15,280 bases of DNA from positions 167,480 to 182,759 of the forward strand of contig NW_003133358.1 in the NCBI RefSeq assembly GCF_000003605.2, written 5' to 3'. The notes under the pieces are model-generated. The model saw only the letters and a program-made list of their open reading frames with translations. It was not told where the DNA came from and ran no database searches. Shown in pieces: positions 9,101 through 15,169 of the stretch; position 1 is the stretch's first letter; each line of letters begins with the position of its first letter. The DNA comes from Saccoglossus kowalevskii (taxonomy: Eukaryota > Hemichordata > Enteropneusta > Harrimaniidae). Made by a program: the position numbers and the translations under genes.

Positions 9101-12044
9101 TGATGAGGAAGAAGACGAGGAAGAGGATGGAGACCGTGATCTGGCACCAGAAGGCGCTGTCTGTGGTCTGTCCCGAGAACTTTTAGGTCGTCGCCTGTCT
9201 TGCTCTTTTTTGTGTTCTGAATGGGGTCTGGAATTACTCTGCCTTGGTGATAAGTAAGGTAGAACGTCCTCGTCTCCTCGTCTACTGCGATCAGTCTGTA
9301 AAAATTACAATTTAGTGTAGACTAAAGAAAGTACTACTATAAATACTCCATTGTAGTTTGAATTAATTTTCACTGAAAGGCATCTAGGCTGTTTTGTATG
9401 AAGTTTATTTTCACTGAAAGGCATCTAGGCTGTTTTGTATGAAGTTTATTTTCACTGAAGGTATTTTTACTGATTCATCCATCCCTTTAGCAAAAATAAA
9501 TTCTAAGTAAAAAGTACTTCACAGTAAACAAAACCATCAACACAATCCTGAATCTCAGCGACACAATGCATTCAATGTTTGTGGCCCTTGTTAAGTGAGA
9601 ATGAATAAATTATCATGTTATTTTGTTTCCAAAAGTGTTACATAATTGGTGATTTAGACACAAGTCATCAACGTTTAGAACTTTTTTTTTTTAACCAGTA
9701 TAAAATTTGTTTATGGGGTGGGGGGGAGGACAAAATACGGGCTGGGCCTTTTTAGAACAATGTAATTACCGTATATATATTTTCATGTTAAAGCATTATT
9801 TCATAAAATCAGATAAATAATTTAGGACAACCATAAGTACTCATCTTTTTAACCACATGTAATCGTGATATATGACAAAACCTTTGTACTATAGGAACCA
9901 ATAGTGCTAAAAAATAGTTTTGTTGGCCATCATTTTCTTTTCTGAGTTTTATGAACATGAAATAAAGTTACATGTACTACATGTATATGGTAAATGTCAA
10001 GGGAATCTGGCAATAAGTTTTAATGCTATGAAGCTTATGACAAGGTGCTGCCATGTATGAACGAAGACAGTACAACGAGAGCATCAACCATTCCATAGCG
10101 AAGGTTGGTGTGATCAATTGCATACTATGCGGTATACTCGTAATAACCTTAGTATTACAAGTCATTACAACCCAACTGCTCGGTGAAGGATTACCCAGAG
10201 CTGAGCAAAATAGCGAAAATTATTCCTCTATGAATTTTGTTTTTTAAAAACATCTCCCATCTTCACACACATGTAATCATTCCATATTAGGAATTCACAG
10301 TTGCCAATATAGTAAAATACATATACCCTGTAAAATTAAGGCATGCTATAACTTATGACTTTTATAATAATTTTCAATGCTACATGTATAATAACTAGTT
10401 TGCCAAGGTGGATAAATTGAAAACTACCAATTAAATGCTTCTGGAGATTATCACTGGACTGTAAAATTACTAGATAAGTTGACAGCTGTGTACAATGTTC
10501 TCAACAGGCATGAAATTGTTGTCAAATGATTTATATTTTCATCCCAGGTTATTTTTTTACTCTCATGAGACAAATTGTCTGACAAAAGTACTTCATATCT
10601 TTATCTTTAATTCCTGATGAGCAATTCTGCTTCATATTTATTATGTATTTTGCTTGTAATCTCTTATTAATTTGTGCAAGATCTTCAATGCGTTTACATA
10701 GTCAGGCCAAACAAGAGCCGAGATCTGCCGAGTTCAATCCAGTTCGTTAGAGCCAAATGTAGTAGTGAATGAATACAGCAAAGATGTAGTGAATGATTAC
10801 TGCCTAAAGTCGCCGTCGGGTGCTACCATTCGTTCATCTGCGGTTGTCCACACAGTTAGTGTGGCAACATATGCGTAGTAGTCATTGCTGGGACGAGATA
10901 GGGTCTTAATTTGGCCCTGATTGTTCAGCACGATGCATTTATACGGTTGGAGCCATGTCAGGGCCTAATCCTATCACAGCTCAATCCTGAGGGTTGATTG
11001 AGCCGAACTTGAGTCGTAGAGCTCCCATGCTGTTGTGTAAAGCAGCACGTGTACAGCAGTTGAGTCAGGCATGTTCTATAGACCATGGACCTAAGCTACA
11101 TAACCATTTTGAAATAACAAAACTAGTAAAGAAGCTAATACGTAACCTCTTATGTATCATATCAATTTGTCATCATTGAACGACAATGCCACTGAACTAC
11201 TGACTGGTGACATAAATACCACTACTGACATGTAGCAATAGTAAAGATAATATATTTGAGGAGATGCATTGTTTTGTGAAATTTCTTTTCTATTGTAAAC
11301 ACGGTTAGAAAGCACCACATCGAAAAGTCAAGTTGAGTTCATCGCCTGCTACATGAATAAACATGTACGTATTTAGCGTATTTCTAGTATACATGGGCAT
11401 TAGTGAGTTGTACATAACTCACTGCTGTTTAATAAAACGGATCACAAATCAAAGTTTCACTTAACACTGTTAAGATACATAATTGATATTTTACAATCAC
11501 TGCTTTCCAACCCATGTCAAAAGCAATTTGGGACTATAAGGTTTTATTGTTAGAATCCCTGTACATGGCGGCATTTCTGTTTAACCCAAGGTAATCTAAT
11601 TATAAATGACATGGGATTACAATATACGGGTACATACGGTACATACGGTACATCAGACATCCTGATTTCATTTGTTGTTTGCCAGTGTTTCATATCCCTT
11701 TTCTATAGGGTCTATTTTTATTCTAACAAATGCACATTTGTAATGTACTTACCTTGACTCGCCGAACTAGTTCAATTTTTGCGATTTCCTCTAATTTGCG
11801 TTTTATTTCTACTTGTCTATGTCTTTCCATGTCTAGCGTTCTATGCACAATAGCTTGCGCCATCAAGTCTCGCACATGTTTCTTGTGTTGTTTTCTTGCC
11901 ACGTTCAACCTGTATGTCTGTTCTGATATGATCAGCCCCTTTTTGCTAATAAGGCCAGACTTGACGAGGTGTCTGCGCATACGAGTGTTGTTAAAATAAC
12001 CTACTAGATGTCTATCAGTAAGACTGTTGTAAGCGGCCAACGGG
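2921..12044 (-). CDS. ERICH3: ERICH3-like (DUF4590) gene, seven joined coding exons, first exon missing
   Basis: Exons 12044-11753, 9295-9074, 8679-8593, 5703-5506, 5244-5037, 3969-3783 and 3167-2921 join on the minus strand with GT-AG borders and matching phases (2,0,0,0,0,1,2). They give 479 codons and a TAA stop. I number residues from the first whole codon of exon 2. Residues 1-97 match the ERICH3 N-terminus (PLAAYNSL, GYFNNTRMRRHL, AQAIVHRTLDMER). Residues 287-399 match DUF4590 (YQQHCGGENLCVFKG, SRRHRGFPF, CCEYKYRPGKRLGG, QCYKC). Human ERICH3 is a ciliary and vesicle-associated protein of about 1,500 residues with a huge Glu-rich tail. Here the tail is about 80 residues, Lys-rich then Ser-rich. 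The codon split at the start of exon 2 shows that an upstream exon supplies the initiator Met. The match to vertebrate ERICH3 is from memory of the family; function in this species is inferred. Confidence 0.93.
3387..3420. repeat. inverted repeat, 10-bp arms
   Basis: GGTGAGTGAT (3387-3396) and ATCACTCACC (3411-3420) are perfect inverted arms around a 14-base loop. The 12-base palindrome GAGTGATCACTC (3390-3401) overlaps the left arm. It sits in the last intron, between exon 8 and the possible alternative terminal exon. Function is unknown. Confidence 0.6.
3499..3573 (-). CDS. possible alternative terminal exon encoding a 24-residue tail
   Basis: Inside the last intron, after CCCATGCAG, a coding-like frame runs DLPFKNNLPAENGSSEHTGS then STSD and TAA. 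It is acidic, Ser/Gly-rich and shares character with ERICH3 tails. The entry would have to be in phase 0, but exon 7 leaves two bases, so it cannot simply follow exon 7 in this frame. Exons 2 to 5 do end in phase 0, or an unseen alternative donor could be used. Read in the phase exon 7 requires, the sequence gives a hydrophobic unremarkable tail. It may be chance, being only 25 codons long. Confidence 0.22.
   Translation of the reverse strand, partial: DLPFKNNLPAENGSSEHTGSSTSD
3783..3969 (-). CDS. ERICH3: ERICH3-like coding exon 7 (second half of DUF4590)
   Basis: The acceptor is GTTCTTATCTAG|ATGATA and the donor TTACAA|GTAAGT. The exon completes codon 336, adds 61 codons (337-397) and leaves two bases of Lys398. 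It encodes SRRHRGFPFGVTIYVNG, FRLSACCEYKYRPGKRLGG and GHFSYKAVEGGYQCYK. These align closely with the human ERICH3 segment with the same order of RHHGFPF, CCEYKHRKGSRLGG and PCYKC. The paired cysteines (367, 368) and the late cysteines (396, 399) are kept, so the fold is probably intact. Confidence 0.95.
4050..4069. repeat. (ATTC)5 microsatellite
   Basis: Five perfect ATTC copies in the intron between exons 7 and 6. A similar short (ATTT)4 run lies at 6016-6031. Neither overlaps a splice signal. Confidence 0.9.
4278..4426 (+). repeat. dispersed repeat, copy A
   Basis: This block and 6041-6180 are diverged copies of one sequence. Both start TGCTAAATTAAA, share CTTATTG/CTCATTG-TTTC and TTCATGA in order, and end AAAATAGTGAAATTAAATG then CAGTGAAAATAAATGGTTTT and ACAG. 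The common TTTCGCTATTTTCGTTGATG stretch just before copy A may belong to it too. The pattern resembles short interspersed repeats frequent in marine invertebrate introns; the family is not identified. It has no coding capacity. Confidence 0.75.
4427..4750. other. GC-richer intronic block with short hairpin, unassigned
   Basis: Next to dispersed repeat A the sequence turns richer in CpG. TTTTCACCG (4443-4451) and CGGTGAAAA (4466-4474) form a perfect 9-bp hairpin, and TTTTCACCGGC recurs near 4616. A 110-codon plus-strand frame crosses it but begins inside the dispersed repeat and resembles nothing known. It is probably a transposon remnant rather than a gene. Confidence 0.35.
5037..5244 (-). 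CDS. ERICH3: ERICH3-like coding exon 6 (first half of DUF4590)
   Basis: The acceptor is CTGTCATTGTAG|GGTTCC and the donor AAAGGAG|GTAAGA. The exon has 69 codons plus one base (residues 267-335 and the first base of codon 336). It encodes the start of DUF4590: MCDVSLHYHGKGLNLAYEKR followed by an acidic DEDKDEVT and the hallmark YQQHCGGENLCVFKG (316-330), nearly identical to the human block. Its first 79 bases belong to a 114-bp unit that is tandemly duplicated upstream in transcription order, together with the acceptor. An internal CAAA|GTATGT would make a good cryptic donor. Confidence 0.94.
5166..5462. repeat. 114-bp tandem duplication copying the start of exon 6
   Basis: Unit 1 (5166-5279) holds the first 79 bases of exon 6, its acceptor and 35 bases of intron. 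Unit 2 (5280-5393) is an intronic copy differing at three positions. Unit 3 (5394-5447) keeps both ends but has lost about 60 bases in the middle. A fourth start (5448 on) fades after about 15 bases. Unit 2 carries its own acceptor (TCATTTTAG at 5359) and a pseudo-exon; reading on from it meets a TGA before DUF4590. Both differences within exon sequence are synonymous (AGA/AGG, CAA/CAG). Confidence 0.95.
5506..5703 (-). CDS. ERICH3: ERICH3-like coding exon 5 (pre-DUF4590 linker)
   Basis: The acceptor is TATTTTTATCCTAG|CTTGAT and the donor CACAAG|GTTTGT. The exon has 66 codons, phase 0 at both ends (residues 201-266). It encodes LDPAALRQFSLDMADLDISG, a Pro-rich stretch (PMLLPQPPKSASSTPKTTPR) and a basic end (RHRRRMITTKDGRKLREK). 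The basic end aligns by character with the RRRRFRPTTAPNG...KDSRR segment just before DUF4590 in human ERICH3. The +4/+5 donor bases (GTTTGT) are weaker than in the other exons. Confidence 0.83.
5847..5936. repeat. long imperfect hairpin, about 23-bp arms
   Basis: The arms are 5847-5869 (AACACAGATTACCATGGTAT and CTA) and 5913-5936, which is its reverse complement with one mismatch region and a one-base bulge. The loop is 43 bases. The size is similar to a microRNA precursor or to a tiny palindromic transposon remnant. It lies in the intron between exons 5 and 4 and could be transcribed with the gene. No mature microRNA seed was recognised. Confidence 0.55.
6041..6180 (+). repeat. dispersed repeat, copy B
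   Basis: Diverged second copy of the block at 4278-4426, same orientation, in the intron between exons 5 and 4. The 3' half (ATAGTGAAATTAAATG, GTGAAAATAAATGG) is nearly identical. An inverted fragment of the same sequence (TTTATTTTCACTGAA) recurs in the tandem repeat at 9367-9459. Confidence 0.75.
6726..7544. mobile_element. non-autonomous DNA transposon with 20-bp terminal inverted repeats
   Basis: The left end (6726-6745) reads TACCGGATTCGGCTGATACC and the right end (7525-7544) is its exact reverse complement. Inverted similarity continues inside: GCCC and GGGCGAT, then CATCTTGTAT near 6863 and near 7447. The outermost TA at both ends may be a TA target duplication, as made by Tc1/mariner-type elements, or part of the repeat. 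The inside is richer in CpG than the flanking intron. Two frames lie within (7034-7243, and 7337 on through the right end) but neither resembles a transposase that I know. It is best read as a MITE-like or internally deleted element. Confidence 0.8.
7890..8575. repeat. degenerate minisatellite, unit about 34-36 bp
   Basis: Repeated variants of ATTACTGCTACATAATGGTG followed by AATTAGTTACACAT fill this part of the intron. A larger repeat is visible too: the stretch starting ACTACTGCTACATGATGGTG at 8061 recurs at 8212, a period of 151 bases covering several units. It ends within 20 bases of exon 4's donor. It is AT-rich and has no coding role; a 60-codon frame in it is repetitive. Confidence 0.9.
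8593..8679 (-). CDS. ERICH3: ERICH3-like coding exon 4 (short linker)
   Basis: The acceptor is TTTTTCATTGTAG|AGAAGAG and the donor ATTGAG|GTAACA. The exon has 29 codons, phase 0 at both ends (residues 172-200), starting RRVDNKESHHHSRS and ending DTQYLIE. It joins in frame to LDPAALRQF of the next exon. It is polar and probably disordered, and I recognise no motif. It lies just below the minisatellite in coordinates (downstream edge at 8593, repeat ending about 8575). Support is the splice signals and open frame rather than homology, so it is less certain than exons 2, 6 and 7. Confidence 0.72.
9074..9295 (-). CDS. ERICH3: ERICH3-like coding exon 3 (disordered, Arg/Ser-rich)
   Basis: The acceptor is AATTTTTACAG|ACTGAT and the donor GAAGAG|GTAAGT. 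The exon has 74 codons, phase 0 at both ends, and no stops. It encodes residues 98-171: a charged start, an RPQTAPSGAR segment resembling the RPYTAP stretch of human ERICH3, then ten serines in a row (154-163), VSSAS and REE. The serines use TCC, TCT, TCG and TCA in mixture. The segment is probably disordered and could be phosphorylated; that is inference. Placement rests on clean splice sites, frame continuity and the partial TAP-motif resemblance. Confidence 0.82.
9367..9459. repeat. 41-bp tandem repeat, just over two copies
   Basis: Units starting TTTTCACTGAAAGGCATCTA at 9367 and 9408 are identical over 41 bases, and a third begins at 9449 and breaks off. It lies about 70 bases upstream of exon 3's acceptor in transcription order. 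The TTTATTTTCACTGAA core resembles the inverted end of the dispersed repeat at 4278 and 6041. Confidence 0.9.
9460..10052. other. intronic DNA, nothing recognised
   Basis: AT-rich intron sequence. It contains a poly-T run (about 9681-9692) and a G-rich stretch (GGGGTGGGGGGGAGGA near 9716) with too few G-runs for a clear quadruplex. No exon with plausible splice sites on the minus strand was found. Confidence 0.5.
10053..10247 (+). CDS. putative small single-pass membrane protein, nested in ERICH3-like intron
   Basis: A complete 64-codon frame on the strand opposite ERICH3, inside its largest intron. It starts at GCCATGT, 15 bases after an in-frame TGA, and ends TAA. The N-terminus is polar and basic (MYERRQYNESINHSIAK). 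One hydrophobic stretch, about residues 18-42, begins VGVINCILCGILVITLVLQV and fits a membrane helix. The C-terminus is polar (GEGLPRAEQNSENYSSMNF). N-glycosylation sequons are NES, NHS and NYS. The base composition looks less AT-rich, with more CpG and C-ending codons, than the intron around it. I recognise no family. It could be a nested single-exon gene, an exon of a gene whose other parts I cannot see, or chance. No AATAAA follows closely. Confidence 0.33.
   Translation: MYERRQYNESINHSIAKVGVINCILCGILVITLVLQVITTQLLGEGLPRAEQNSENYSSMNFVF
10690..11060. repeat. CpG-richer intronic block with nested inverted repeats, unassigned
   Basis: GGCCCTGA (10913-10920) pairs with TCAGGGCC (10958-10965), and GCTCAATC (10979-10986) with GATTGAGC (10996-11003). 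GTTCAATCC near 10733 fits the RNA polymerase III B-box consensus, but no convincing A box stands upstream. The block differs in composition from the intron around it and is probably a transposon or SINE remnant. A 61-codon plus-strand frame at 10994-11179 has no recognised similarity. Confidence 0.35.
11180..11752. other. intronic DNA with a short 9-bp repeat
   Basis: No gene seen. GGTACATAC occurs three times in tandem at 11629-11653 (last copy partial). The rest is AT-rich intron before exon 2's donor at 11753. Confidence 0.55.
11753..12044 (-). CDS. ERICH3: ERICH3-like coding exon 2 (conserved N-terminal region)
   Basis: The acceptor reads TTTATTTTCACAG before 12044 and the donor is AAG|GTAAGT at 11753/11752. 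The exon starts with one base finishing a split codon, then 97 codons (residues 1-97). It begins PLAAYNSLTDRHLVGYFNNT, almost the same as the start of vertebrate ERICH3 after its first few residues. The rest is basic and predicted helical (RKQHKKHVRDLMAQAIVHRT, then EIKRKLEEIAKIELVRRVK), likely a helix or short coiled coil. The best-conserved part of the family sits here. No in-frame ATG precedes the acceptor, so the exon cannot supply its own start codon. Confidence 0.93.
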
Positions 12045-13706
12045 CTGTGAAAATAAACATGCAAATAGTTAGGAATGAAAGTGAAATATTGTCACAAAAA
12101 CAAATAGTGAATGTTTTACTGTGTCATCTATATTTACCAGTATTACAATAAATACATGTATTATAATAGGATTAAGAAACCAGAGAAAAAAAAATCTAGA
12201 AGCATAGCTTCTTCTGAAAGTACCAGGAAACCAATAACATATAAATATCATCATAAATAATACACTATTTTTTATTTCATAAAAACAGCTATATGAAGAA
12301 GTTTCAAAATCAATCTTTGGCTTTATGAATCAAGATGAGAATTTATATTGATAATGAACAAAAATGAAATAATTATTGAAAAAATACAACACTGGAGACA
12401 ATGTTGCATTTAATAAATAAAAATGTATAATGGAATGTATGATTTCCTCTACAGTGTCAATGAAAGACTAATCTATTCTAAACAGTCTCATGAGTAGACA
12501 GGATGATATCAGTCAATGGTTTACCATTACTCGTACACAATTTCTTAAAATTTCACAAAATTTAAACAGTTTATCTAGTAGTACCCCGGTAAGATACGTT
12601 GTCACTGTTTTTCCTTGTTGTTAGACCATGATGTATATGCACAGACTGAGGAATTTAATAATGCTACAGAATATAACAATCTCTAGTGAACAAACACAAT
12701 TACATATTTTACACAAATTGTATATACATCGCAAAAGACCCACACTGAATAAATGAGGTGTGCTGACTACAAAAAAAAAAAGGCAATTGAAATTAAAAAT
12801 TTCTATTGCGATACTGTATTATTTCCTTCTGCTAGAAGCAAATAATCAAGAATTCATGTTACCGGTGACCTCTATATACTTGTATATGACCATTTTAACT
12901 TACATGAATGCATATCACCAATATTTCATTCAATTTAGAAAGGGATTTCTGATTGCAATAAGATTATACGTGACGTATAGAACAATCACTGGTGTACGGT
13001 GATATTTTCTATATGTATTATAATTTGATAGTGTTAAAAAGCATCATTTAATATTTCCGGTTACATGTAGGTATATTCAATGGATAACAACATACACTGT
13101 GATAAATGCACAGTCTAGCCAAAGGACATAGTAACTGAACTGCTGAAAATACATGATATACATGTAAAACTACAGAAATTCTAAATCAATTGATATGCAT
13201 TGAAGACTGAAATCTTTACCTTTAGAAAAAAATGTAAAAAGCACTGCATGATTTGAAGTATAGAAAAGAATACAGCATATGCAATATTAAAATCAGTCAG
13301 AGCTCACAGCAACAATAAATGCCAACATCTACGTCATAACTTACTTTCACTTAAATAAAAATATTATTAAATTTAAGTATAGCTATAGTATTACAAATTT
13401 GCTGATAATATACATGTAAAAAAACAATTAAATGTATGGTTTTCAAAGATATGGATTAATAAAATGAACAAATATATTCAAAATATTAAATATTGCCTTT
13501 GTTAAAACAAAAAAAATCACATGAAAAATCAATTTCGGCATTTAATAAAGGATTTGGTTAAATAGTAAATTGCATTTGTTGCAGACACGCGGCTGCGTTT
13601 ATGGATTATGAGTCCCTAGTTACCAACACACAGTAACTGATTATTTTGTAGAGACTCTGAAATTAGACTAATTATATTAATTAGCTAATTAGAATAATGT
13701 TTCAAA
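12045..13706. other. upstream or intronic AT-rich DNA, nothing firm
   Basis: If the first exon lies at 13852-13970, this is intron 1; otherwise it may contain a tiny first exon (for example ATG at 12893). Good donor-like words occur (AAA|GTAAGT at about 13344 on the minus strand) but without an in-phase ATG close by. No conserved coding frame was found on either strand. Confidence 0.45.
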
Positions 13707-13796
13707 GAAAAACATTTTACTTGTAACATACTACAGTTATTAACAGACAAGGAAAAACATTTTACTCATAACATACTACAGTTATTAACAGACAAG
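13707..13796. repeat. 45-bp tandem duplication
   Basis: Two copies (13707-13751 and 13752-13796) of GAAAAACATTTTACTTGTAA followed by CATACTACAGTTATTAACAG and ACAAG, differing at a couple of bases (TTG versus TCA). It lies next to the candidate first exon. Confidence 0.9.
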
Positions 13797-13851
13797 GAAA
13801 AACAAACAAGAGAGGTACAAGGAAACAAAATTAAAGAAGAAAACTGAATAC

Positions 13852-13970
13852 CGAGATGCGTTCAGCGATAGACGATTATTCCATCCAGATTCAGAAGCAC
13901 AGTGATTCCAAATCTTTGTGGTTTCCATCTTCCTGCGATTTACTGGTGAATGTATTACGTTTTTACTCAT
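13852..13970 (-). CDS. candidate first coding exon of the ERICH3-like gene
   Basis: Exon 2 needs an upstream exon with an ATG and two leftover bases. Here an ATG with A at -3 opens a 39-codon frame (MSKNVIHSPVNRRKMETTK...) ending CG before GTATTC, in the required phase, and a TATA motif lies about 85 bases upstream. The block looks less AT-rich than its surroundings. Against it: the donor is weak, and vertebrate ERICH3 has only about eight residues before LAAYNSL, whereas this adds forty. Other phase-correct but short options are ATG at 12893 with donor AA|GTATAT at 12879 (four codons, excellent start context) and ATG at 12409 with donor CA|GTGTTG at 12392. None is convincing alone. Confidence 0.2.
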
Positions 13971-14054
13971 AGTTAACACAAAGCAGCTAGACGAAATTCA
14001 AGGTTTAGTATCCACGTCGTTGTCTGTACGACACACACGGAGCACCAGCTGCAG

Positions 14055-14062
14055 TTTATATA
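14055..14062 (-). promoter_or_regulatory. candidate TATA box (TATATAAA)
   Basis: The minus strand reads CGTATATAAACTGCAGC, matching the TATA consensus, about 85 bases before the candidate first ATG at 13970. A start of transcription near 14025-14035 would fit. The sequence around it is richer in CpG than neighbouring DNA. The match is short and AT-rich DNA makes such words by chance. Confidence 0.2.
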
Positions 14063-14149
14063 CGATATGCCCTGCTGATCAATACCATAGTCATTTATAT
14101 GATAACCTTCTATACATACATGTAGCCATAGCAACAGCTCATCCATGAT

Positions 14150-14700
14150 AAATATTGTATTCAATTTTAGGAGGCAGAGTTTTCACACCAAGTTTATAAT
14201 ATACATGTATGTTCGGCATAATAATGATAAAACATAAAATAATTTTACCTGATTAATAGAAATTTAATATTATTTAGTATGTTTGTTTTACTTTTTTTAT
14301 TTTTTCAGAAATGAAATTTAAACTCCAGGTTTTTACATTTTAAGGTAATTTTTTCAGAAAGTATAGGTGTTTAGAGCGATGTTGATGCAAACCTTAATAA
14401 AGGCTAAGAAATTCAAGATTTATAAGTAAACCATTGCAATGTCATTTTTATTGGTGAATTGGTTAGATATAGAAGAGGCCTGCAGGACATACAACTTAAT
14501 GAGAGCATGAGAAAGTAAATGCAAATATCTAAAAGAAAAACTAAATGTTAAACTGGGGAATGAATGATTCAATATTGGTTTCATTTTTGCTGCATAAGAC
14601 ATATTCGTACATACTTTTAATGTAATAGAAGCAATGCCTTCTGGGTAAGTGTAATACAAGCTGCAGATTTATGGAGTACAGGATGCAATTATCAAAACTA
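14150..14700. other. AT-rich non-coding DNA
   Basis: Low-complexity T-rich stretches with TTTTTTCAGAAA occurring twice (14303-14311 and about 14350). Minus-strand frames are present but have no start, splice or homology support. Confidence 0.5.
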
Positions 14701-14726
14701 CAATTATTTTTTTTCTCTTTTGGCAG

Positions 14727-14839
14727 CAAAGATGGCTTTCTCTTCTTACGAAAGAGAGAAACTTGATGTGGTATACAATCCCTTCAGAAGTTTAAATTAC
14801 ACACGATTAGTTATAGCTAACGAGGGAAGAGGATTGTAA
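14727..14839 (+). CDS. possible first coding exon of a divergent plus-strand gene
   Basis: A long pyrimidine tract and CAG (TTTTTTTTCTCTTTTGGCAG) are followed after five bases by CAAAGATGG, an ideal start context. The frame reads MAFSSYEREKLDVVYNPFRS then LNYTRLVIANEGRGL and stops at 14837-14839. Possible donors inside are GTG|GTATAC near 14771 and TT|GTAAAT at 14836. This looks like a 5' UTR intron acceptor just before a start codon, as in many animal genes, and would make a gene diverging from the ERICH3-like gene. I do not recognise the protein. The exon would be short and rests on signals alone. Confidence 0.3.
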
Positions 14840-15169
14840 ATTTAAATTGCAGGCCTAATTTAATTGGGTTCCGTGCATTGTTTATGTTAATTACAATAAC
14901 CTGAGAGTACATACAAAGTAATGAAATAAAAATTGAAACACAAACGACGGTATAGCATGCATGAGACTGCTGGTTTTGATTTATTTTTTCAATATCCTGA
15001 CAGCCTAATTGATTCAGTCATCAAATACTTAGAGAGTTGTTCAATTTAGTAAATTATATTGACTGGATTTGCTACTAAATGGTGACTAATCTGTTCCCAG
15101 GGATTACAGTTTAAATTTTCATTTGCAAATTAATTGCCAATCAATTTCAGTTGCTAGTGACAAATGACA

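Noticed and set aside
9710-9730. G-quadruplex
   Set aside because: Only two long G-runs are present (GGGG and GGGGGGG) plus a GG; too few for a confident four-run motif.
11730-11999. 89-codon plus-strand frame rich in Cys and Ser
   Set aside because: It is antisense to exon 2, whose minus-strand frame matches ERICH3.
12041-12064. Start of translation just before exon 2
   Set aside because: The ATG at 12060-12058 is out of frame with PLAAYNSL and the sequence there is the intron's TTTATTTTCACAG acceptor.
8913-12592. TACCGGGGTAC at 8913 and its reverse complement at 12582
   Set aside because: Eleven matching bases 3.7 kb apart without further similarity around them; likely chance or unrelated repeat fragments.
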